A stretch of 64,000 nucleotides of DNA from Motilibacter rhizosphaerae (GTDB lineage Bacteria > Actinomycetota > Actinomycetes > Motilibacterales > Motilibacteraceae): assembly GCF_004216915.1 (NCBI RefSeq), contig NZ_SGXD01000001.1, positions 1,127,776 to 1,191,775 on the forward strand, written 5' to 3'. The position numbers and the translations under genes were made by a program. The notes below the pieces were generated by a model that saw nothing but the letters and a program-made list of their open reading frames with translations, made no database searches and was not told where the DNA came from. This document shows positions 59,308-64,000 of this stretch, in pieces (position 1 is the first letter of the stretch; every line of letters begins with the position of its first letter).

Positions 59308-60456
59308 TCAGCCGTGACGGCGACCGTCCTGCGAGAGAGCCAGCAGGTCCTGGAGGTCGGTGAACTGGGGCTTGGGCTGGTAGCCCTCGTCCCACAGCAG
59401 GGCCGCTCCCTCGCCGGCGAAGACCCCGGGCACCCAGGAGTTCTTGTCGCTGATCCCCCACGCCGTGTAGGAGATGCACGGCCGCACCGCCAGGCAGGCC
59501 TGCAGCGTCTTCATCCAGTAGGCCTCCTGCGCGGCCTGCGCCAGCCCCGACGCGGGGACGTTGACGTCGGGCGCGGGCTTGGTGAACGTCCGTACGTCGA
59601 CCTCGGTCTCGGCGACCTTCAGCCCGAGGTCGGCGAAGCGCTGCAGGTTGTTCTTGAGGTCCGGGAAGCCGTACTGCGTGTCGAGGTGCGTCTGGAAGCC
59701 GACACCGTCGATCGGGACGCCGGACTGCTTGAGCCCCTTGATGAACGCGTACTCCGCGTTGCTCTTGGGTCCGGTGTACTCGATGTTGTAGTCGTTGTAG
59801 AACAGCAGCGCCTTGGAGTCGGCCTGGTGCGCCCAGCGGAAGGCGTCGGCGATGTAGCCGAGCCCGCCCCACGCCTTGTACCAGATGTCCTGGCGGGGGG
59901 TCCCGTCGTCGTTGAACGCCTCGTTGACGACGTCCCACTGCCAGATCTTGCCCTTGAAGTGCGTGGCCTCGTCGATGACGTGCTTCTTGAGGATCGCCTT
60001 CACCTGGTCGTTCGTGAAGGTCGTGGTCACGCCGTCGGGGGTGAGCCACTTCGGCAGCTGGCTGTGCCAGACGAGGTTGTGGCCGCGCACGAGCTGGTTG
60101 TGCGCCTGGGCGAAGGCCACGAGCTTGTCGCCGCCGGACCAGTCGTAGGTGCCCTGCTGCGGCTCGACGACCTCCCACTTCATCGAGTTCTCGGGCGTGA
60201 CCGTGGAGAACTCGGAGCCGGCGAGCGCGGTGTAGGTCGCGTCGGTGCCGAGCAGGTCGGTGTTGATCGCGGCACCGACGCGCAGGCGCACGCCGTCGGC
60301 GAGCGCGGCGAGGGACCCGGCCGGGAAGCCCTTGGCGCGGGGGGTGTGGGACTGGACCGCGGGCGCCGCCGCGGTCGCAGGTGCCAGGCCGGCGGTGGAG
60401 CCGGCCACTAGAGCACCCACGCCGACGGCAGCGGCGGCGAGAGAACGACGAAGCAC
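59308..60456 (-). CDS. Secreted GH10 endo-1,4-beta-xylanase
   Basis: A 382-residue exported enzyme that hydrolyses internal beta-1,4 bonds of xylan. A signal peptide (SLAAAAVGVGALVAGSTAG, cleavage near ATA) is followed by one GH10 barrel. Conserved steps are STVTPENSMKW, GHNLVWHSQLP, acid/base Glu179 (WDVVNEAF), and nucleophile Glu285 (VAETEVDV). No carbohydrate-binding module is attached. The start is GTG 60456, with AAGGAG 6 bases upstream. A LacI-type operator lies 125 bases upstream, so xylo-oligosaccharide induction is likely. Confidence 0.92.
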   Translation of the reverse strand: MLRRSLAAAAVGVGALVAGSTAGLAPATAAAPAVQSHTPRAKGFPAGSLAALADGVRLRVGAAINTDLLGTDATYTALAGSEFSTVTPENSMKWEVVEPQQGTYDWSGGDKLVAFAQAHNQLVRGHNLVWHSQLPKWLTPDGVTTTFTNDQVKAILKKHVIDEATHFKGKIWQWDVVNEAFNDDGTPRQDIWYKAWGGLGYIADAFRWAHQADSKALLFYNDYNIEYTGPKSNAEYAFIKGLKQSGVPIDGVGFQTHLDTQYGFPDLKNNLQRFADLGLKVAETEVDVRTFTKPAPDVNVPASGLAQAAQEAYWMKTLQACLAVRPCISYTAWGISDKNSWVPGVFAGEGAALLWDEGYQPKPQFTDLQDLLALSQDGRRHG

Positions 60457-60580
60457 GGAGGACTCCTTGTGGACGTGGTGGTCCGGGCGGTTTTTCCGGA
60501 GATGTCGGTGGGGCCCGTGGCCAACGTAAGGAGGTGGTGTTGCGGGGTCAAGGAGACGGCAGATCACGAACGGGTAACGA

Positions 60581-60596
60581 TCGAAAACGTTATCGA
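60581..60596. promoter_or_regulatory. LacI/GalR-type operator upstream of the xylanase
   Basis: TCGAAAACGTTATCGA, a 16-base palindrome with one mismatched pair and the central AACGTT typical of LacI-family sites. It stands in an AT-richer patch between the divergent xylanase and alpha/beta-hydrolase genes. No LacI-type gene is in the window, so a distant regulator would act here. Confidence 0.65.
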
Positions 60597-60662
60597 CGGG
60601 CGGCTGACAACGATCTCCATCGCTGCGGGAGCGACCGGGACGGCAGCGAATACCGTGGACCC

Positions 60663-61490
60663 GTGACCGACGCGCGCGACGTCCCGCTGCCCGACGGGCG
60701 GGTGGTGCGGGCCTACGCCGCCGGCCCCACCGACGCCGCCCTGACCGTCGTCTGGCACCACGGCTCGCCGCAGACCGGCGCGCTGCTGCAGCCCCTGCTT
60801 GATGCCGGACGCCCCCGCGGCATCCGGTGGGTGTCCGTGGCGCGTCCCGGCTACAGCGGGTCGACGTTCAGCCCCGGGCGGGACGTCGCGTCGGTCGCGG
60901 GCGACATCGCCGCCGTCGCCGACGCGTACGCGGTGGGGAGCTTCGCCGTCGCCGGCGCCTCGGGTGGCGGACCGCACGCCCTGGCCTGCTCGGCGCTGCT
61001 GGGTGAGCGGGTGACGGGCGTGGTGTGCTTCGCCGGCGTCGCGCCGTTCAGCGACGTGCCCTGGTGGTGGGACGGCATGCAGTCACCCGGCGGGCTGCGC
61101 GCAGCGGTCGCGGGCCGGGAGGCGAGGCTGGCCCACGCGGAGGTCGCGGAGTTCGACCCGGCGCAGTTCGGCGAGCGCGACTGGGCGGCGCTCGACGGCG
61201 AGTGGGCCCCGCTCGGCCAGGACGCCCAGGCCGCCGGGCGGGAGGGCGCGGACGGCGCCACGGACGACGACGTCGCCTTCACGCAGCCCTGGGGCTTCGA
61301 GCTGCGCCAGGTGCAGGCGCCGGTGCTGCTGGTGCAGGGCGGCGAGGACCGGGTCATCCCTCCGGCGCACGCGCCGGCGCAGCTCGCCGAGCTGGACCTC
61401 GGCGAGCTGTGGCTGCGCCCGCGCGACGGGCACGTCTCGGTCCTGCGCGCCCTGCCGGTCGCCCTCGACTGGCTGCTCGCTCCCCGCTGA
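60663..61490 (+). CDS. Alpha/beta-hydrolase fold protein
   Basis: A 275-residue hydrolase. The oxyanion strand is VVWHHGSPQTG, the nucleophile elbow VAGASGGGPHALAC with Ser in GASGG, the acid VQGGEDRVIPP and the His in LRPRDGHVSVL. No signal peptide, so it is cytoplasmic. Substrate unknown. The GTG start follows the operator region; co-regulation with the divergent xylanase is possible. Confidence 0.85.
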   Translation: MTDARDVPLPDGRVVRAYAAGPTDAALTVVWHHGSPQTGALLQPLLDAGRPRGIRWVSVARPGYSGSTFSPGRDVASVAGDIAAVADAYAVGSFAVAGASGGGPHALACSALLGERVTGVVCFAGVAPFSDVPWWWDGMQSPGGLRAAVAGREARLAHAEVAEFDPAQFGERDWAALDGEWAPLGQDAQAAGREGADGATDDDVAFTQPWGFELRQVQAPVLLVQGGEDRVIPPAHAPAQLAELDLGELWLRPRDGHVSVLRALPVALDWLLAPR

Positions 61491-61493
61491 GGG

Positions 61494-61517
61494 CAGCCGG
61501 GCGGCGGCGCCCGGCTG
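61494..61517. terminator. Bidirectional terminator
   Basis: A perfect 9-bp stem (61494-61502 with 61509-61517) with a 6-base loop, directly after the hydrolase stop and before the aldo/keto-reductase stop. Confidence 0.65.
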
Positions 61518-61550
61518 AGCGCCTGTTCTGCCGGAGGCAGGTGGAGCTCC

Positions 61551-62438
61551 TCAGGCCTCGGGGATCGGGCGGTCGTAGAAGTCGCCGCGCGGCTCGTCCG
61601 GGTCAGGTCCGGTGCGCAGACCGGTCTCGAGGGCATCGATGCTGCGCATCTCGTCCGCGTCGAGCTCGAAGTCGAAGACGTCGAGGTTCTCGGTGATGCG
61701 GGCGGGGTTCGTCGACTTCGGGATGACCGACCGGCCCTGCTGGATCCCCCACCGCAGCATCACCTGGGCCGGTGACTTGCCGTGCTCGTGGGCGATCTTC
61801 GCGATCGCGGGGTCCTGCATGACGTTCCTGCGGTCCTCGCGCCACGGCCCCGGGTAGAACGTGATGCCGCCGATCGGCGACCAGGCCTGGGTGAGGATCC
61901 CTCGCGCGCGGTCGGCCGCCTGCACCGCGGGCTGCTGGAAGTACGGGTGCAGCTCGACCTGGTTGACGGCAGGCACGACGTCCACCTCGTCCAGCAGGCG
62001 CTCGAGGTGGTGGGGCATGAAGTTGCTGACCCCGATCGCGCGGACCGAGCCGTCAGCCAGCAGCTTCTCGAGCGCCCGGTACGCAGCGACCGTGCGCTCG
62101 AACAGGCTCGGGCGCGGCTGGTGGAGGATGAGCAGGTCGAGCTGGTCGACGCCGAGCTTGCGGGTGGACTTCTCGAACGCGTGCAGGGTCTCTTCGAAGC
62201 CGTAGTCGCTCGGGAAGACCTTCGTCTCCACGAACACCTGCTCCCGGGGCAGCCCGGCCCGACGCAGACCGTCCCCGACCTCCTTCTCGTTAAAGTAGGC
62301 CGCTGCCGTGTCGACGTGGCGGTAGCCCACCTCGAGGGCGGTGGCGACCGCAGCGGCGGTCTCCTCGGGAGGGCTCTGGTAGACCCCCAGGCCCAGAGCA
62401 GGGAGCGTGACGCCGTTGTTGAGGGTGATCGTCTCCAT
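61551..62438 (-). CDS. Aldo/keto reductase (2,5-diketo-gluconate-reductase-like)
   Basis: A 295-residue NADPH-dependent AKR. The signature YRHVDTAAAYFNEKEVGDGL includes the catalytic Asp and Tyr. VETKVFPSDYGFEETL supplies the Lys, DLLILHQPRP the His. NADPH contacts are in IPKSTNPARITENLDVFDFE. It reduces aldehydes or keto-sugars. ATG start. Divergent from an XRE regulator, the common arrangement when that regulator controls the reductase. Confidence 0.9.
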   Translation of the reverse strand: METITLNNGVTLPALGLGVYQSPPEETAAAVATALEVGYRHVDTAAAYFNEKEVGDGLRRAGLPREQVFVETKVFPSDYGFEETLHAFEKSTRKLGVDQLDLLILHQPRPSLFERTVAAYRALEKLLADGSVRAIGVSNFMPHHLERLLDEVDVVPAVNQVELHPYFQQPAVQAADRARGILTQAWSPIGGITFYPGPWREDRRNVMQDPAIAKIAHEHGKSPAQVMLRWGIQQGRSVIPKSTNPARITENLDVFDFELDADEMRSIDALETGLRTGPDPDEPRGDFYDRPIPEA

Positions 62439-62539
62439 GGGTCCAGTGGACGCCTACCCCGCGGCACGAGGAAGTGGCTGCTGATCGGGGGACCGGCACT
62501 ACCTCCCAGGGGCTGCTGCCTGCGCGTATGGTGCGGCGC

Positions 62540-63451
62540 ATGGACCTGCGGAACGAGATCTCGGAGTTCCTGCGCAGCCGCAGGGCGAGGATCACGCCGG
62601 AGCAGGCGGGTCTCGGTGCCGGGACCGGCAGGCGGGTGCCGGGGCTCCGGCGTGAGGAGGTCGCCGTCCTGGCCAGCATCTCGGTGGACTGGTACGTCCG
62701 CATCGAGCGTGGCAACCTCTCCGGGGTCTCCGACGAGGTGCTCGTGGCGCTCGCGGCCGCTCTGCAGCTGGACGAGGCGGAGCTGTCGCACCTGCGTGAC
62801 CTCGCCCGTGCCGCTGGTGCTCCGCGTCGTGCGGTGAGCAGTGCCCCTGCTGCGCTCCGTCCAGGGCTGCAGACGGTCATCGACGCGATGCAGGGACTGC
62901 CGGCATGGGCACGCGACCACCGGTTCGACATCGTCGCGACGAACCAGCTGGCCCGGGCGCTGTACGACGACCTGCTGAGCAGCGCCATCGCGAAGGGCAA
63001 CAACGCCCGCTTCACCTTCCTCGACCCCGCCGCCCGCGAGTTCTACGCCGACTGGGCGAAGACCGCCGACGACGTCGTCGCGGTGCTCCGCGGCTACGTC
63101 GGCGCCAACCCCTCCGACCGGCGCCTCACCACGCTGGTCGGTGAGCTCGCCACCGGGAGCGCGGACTTCTCGCGGCGCTGGGCCGCGTACGAGGTGAAGT
63201 ACCACCGCACCGGGCGCAAGACGCTGCGCCACCGCGTCGTCGGTGAACTGGACCTCGGCTTCGAGGCCCTCGCCCTGCCGGACTCGTCGACCGTCAGCCT
63301 GTTCGTCTACTACCCCGCCGACGAGCCGACGCGGGAGAGGCTGCAGCTGCTCGAGAGCTGGTACGCCGGTGAGGATCCCGCCGACCGGTCCGCCCCGAGG
63401 AGCAGCATTGGTCAGCATCAGCCCGAGACTCATCCGCGAACTGACCGGTGA
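62540..63451 (+). CDS. XRE-type transcriptional regulator (MmyB-like ligand domain)
   Basis: A 303-residue regulator. The N-terminal helix-turn-helix (~1-75) reads MDLRNEISEFLRSRRARITP and PGLRREEVAVLASISVDWYV, then GVSDEVLVALAAAL. The C-terminal MmyB-like PAS-type domain (~100-280) has DHRFDIVATNQLARALYDD, ANPSDRRLTTLVGEL and FSRRWAAYEVKYHRTGRKTL. The family usually controls an adjacent oxidoreductase or dehydrogenase in response to a small molecule. The start could also be the ATG at 62528. Divergent from the AKR gene. Confidence 0.9.
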   Translation: MDLRNEISEFLRSRRARITPEQAGLGAGTGRRVPGLRREEVAVLASISVDWYVRIERGNLSGVSDEVLVALAAALQLDEAELSHLRDLARAAGAPRRAVSSAPAALRPGLQTVIDAMQGLPAWARDHRFDIVATNQLARALYDDLLSSAIAKGNNARFTFLDPAAREFYADWAKTADDVVAVLRGYVGANPSDRRLTTLVGELATGSADFSRRWAAYEVKYHRTGRKTLRHRVVGELDLGFEALALPDSSTVSLFVYYPADEPTRERLQLLESWYAGEDPADRSAPRSSIGQHQPETHPRTDR

Positions 63452-63879
63452 TTAAGACGTCTACGAGCATGAGGACGGCCTCCCGAGGGCGAGGCGGGCA
63501 GGGACCCTGCACTGCCGACGCCTGGGACGGCGAGCGCTTCAAGGCCGCGGTCGCGCGCCCAACCTTCTTGGCAGACACAGAGCGGCCGGCCCCCTGAGGA
63601 GTGAAACCCCTGTAGCCCGAGGGCTTCTCATCCTCTGAGGGCGGTGCGCAGGGCGGCATGAGCAACGTAACGCGGTTCGCGTCAAGCCTGGGGGGCGGGT
63701 GTCCGTCCGTCTCCTCGTGCTCTGCCTAGCGGAATCGGGTTGTTCCCGGCAGCGTGAATCGAGCTTGGGGGAGGAGGCGGGCGGGACTGCTCATGCTCAT
63801 GCGCGAGGTGGTCCTCGAGGGGCGTTCGAGCTTGTCCCGGCCGGGCTTGGTGGCGCCGCGTCAGCGGTGCTGGGGGGTG
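63452..63879. other. Gene-poor region next to a transposase end
   Basis: 428 bases between the XRE gene and the transposase remnant. A 42-codon frame (63468-63596) is open but unconvincing. A small AGCCC/GGGCT dyad lies near 63615-63626 and a GTGAAACCCC run at 63602. The sequence is slightly less GC-rich than the rest. I see no RNA gene. It is likely flanking DNA disturbed by the insertion. Confidence 0.4.
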
Positions 63880-64000
63880 TCAGGCGGCGGCTGGTGTGGT
63901 GGCGGGCAGGCCTCCGCTGGCGATGGTCGGGTCCCAGGCGGTGCCGCGGGTGACGACGGCGTGCAGCCAGCGCAGGAGTGCTGCGGCGCAGGCGGTGCGG
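63880..64000 (-). mobile_element. 3' end of a probable transposase gene (cut by the window edge)
   Basis: The minus-strand frame from the edge reads RTACAAALLRWLHAVVTRGT, then AWDPTIASGG, and ends TTPAAA-stop at 63880. The basic, helical tail with a LLRwLHavvT-x-G-x-W-x-P pattern recalls C-termini of actinobacterial insertion-sequence transposases. The family cannot be fixed from 39 residues, and the terminal inverted repeat is not located. Truncated at the 5' side by the window. Confidence 0.45.

Noticed and set aside
63468..63596. A 42-codon frame after the XRE gene
   Set aside because: It has no clear RBS and no recognisable motif, and it lies in a disturbed region; kept only as a note.

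Overview
The window is high-GC actinobacterial chromosome. Codon third positions are almost all G or C, GTG starts are frequent, and the gene set is typical of the phylum: a WhiB regulator, a MarP-type membrane protease, a maleylpyruvate-isomerase-like DinB-fold protein, an F420-reductase-like protein and many GTGA stop/start overlaps. The exact genus cannot be read from the sequence. Many genes belong to two-component systems, sigma factors and secreted enzymes, which fits a free-living soil or plant-associated actinobacterium.

Region 1 (1-9260) holds the 3' part of asd, a redox/cyclic-nucleotide-type two-component pair (receiver-thioredoxin-reductase fusion plus histidine kinase), a VOC protein, an orphan Imm1-like protein, membrane proteins, a DinB-type protein, an S9 prolyl-oligopeptidase-type peptidase and tRNA-Pro(CGG). 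Region 2 (9366-13367) is a small surface-sugar-type island: a DUF4910 aminopeptidase-like protein, an NAD-dependent epimerase and a divergent C-methyltransferase-type enzyme.

Region 3 (13374-22944) matches the Mycobacterium tuberculosis Rv3683-Rv3671c neighbourhood as I recall it: metallophosphoesterase, PonA2-type penicillin-binding protein, WhiB4/WblA-type regulator, DUF4177, RidA, metallo-beta-lactamase-fold hydrolase, Crp, endonuclease III, Nudix CoA pyrophosphatase and MarP. The Get3-like ATPase pair is missing, and a protein carrying the RsiG c-di-GMP signature sits between crp and nth.

Region 4 (23059-35296) holds a drug exporter broken by one in-frame TAG, a DNA glycosylase family protein, an OmpR/HK pair beside an HtrA protease (MprAB-PepD-like), an MFS/alditol-oxidase operon, a NarL-type two-component system and a few unknown genes.

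Region 5 (35374-48000) is accessory: an ECF sigma factor with a membrane beta-propeller partner, two divergent MarR-type genes around a palindrome, small secreted proteins, GNAT acetyltransferases, a sialidase-like protein, a CYTH protein, a 53-residue secreted peptide, and a 1123-residue subtilase whose active-site residues look like those of sedolisins.

Region 6 (48092-64000) holds a glutathionyl-hydroquinone-reductase-type GST coupled to kynureninase, an NfeD/SPFH pair, an ECF sigma operon with an exporter and a PEP-mutase-family enzyme, an F420-reductase-like protein, a cupredoxin, a GH10 xylanase with a LacI-type operator, an aldo/keto reductase divergent from an XRE regulator, and the 3' end of a probable transposase at the right edge. 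Several intergenic hairpins belong to recurring sequence families, and most gene ends facing another gene carry a strong stem.
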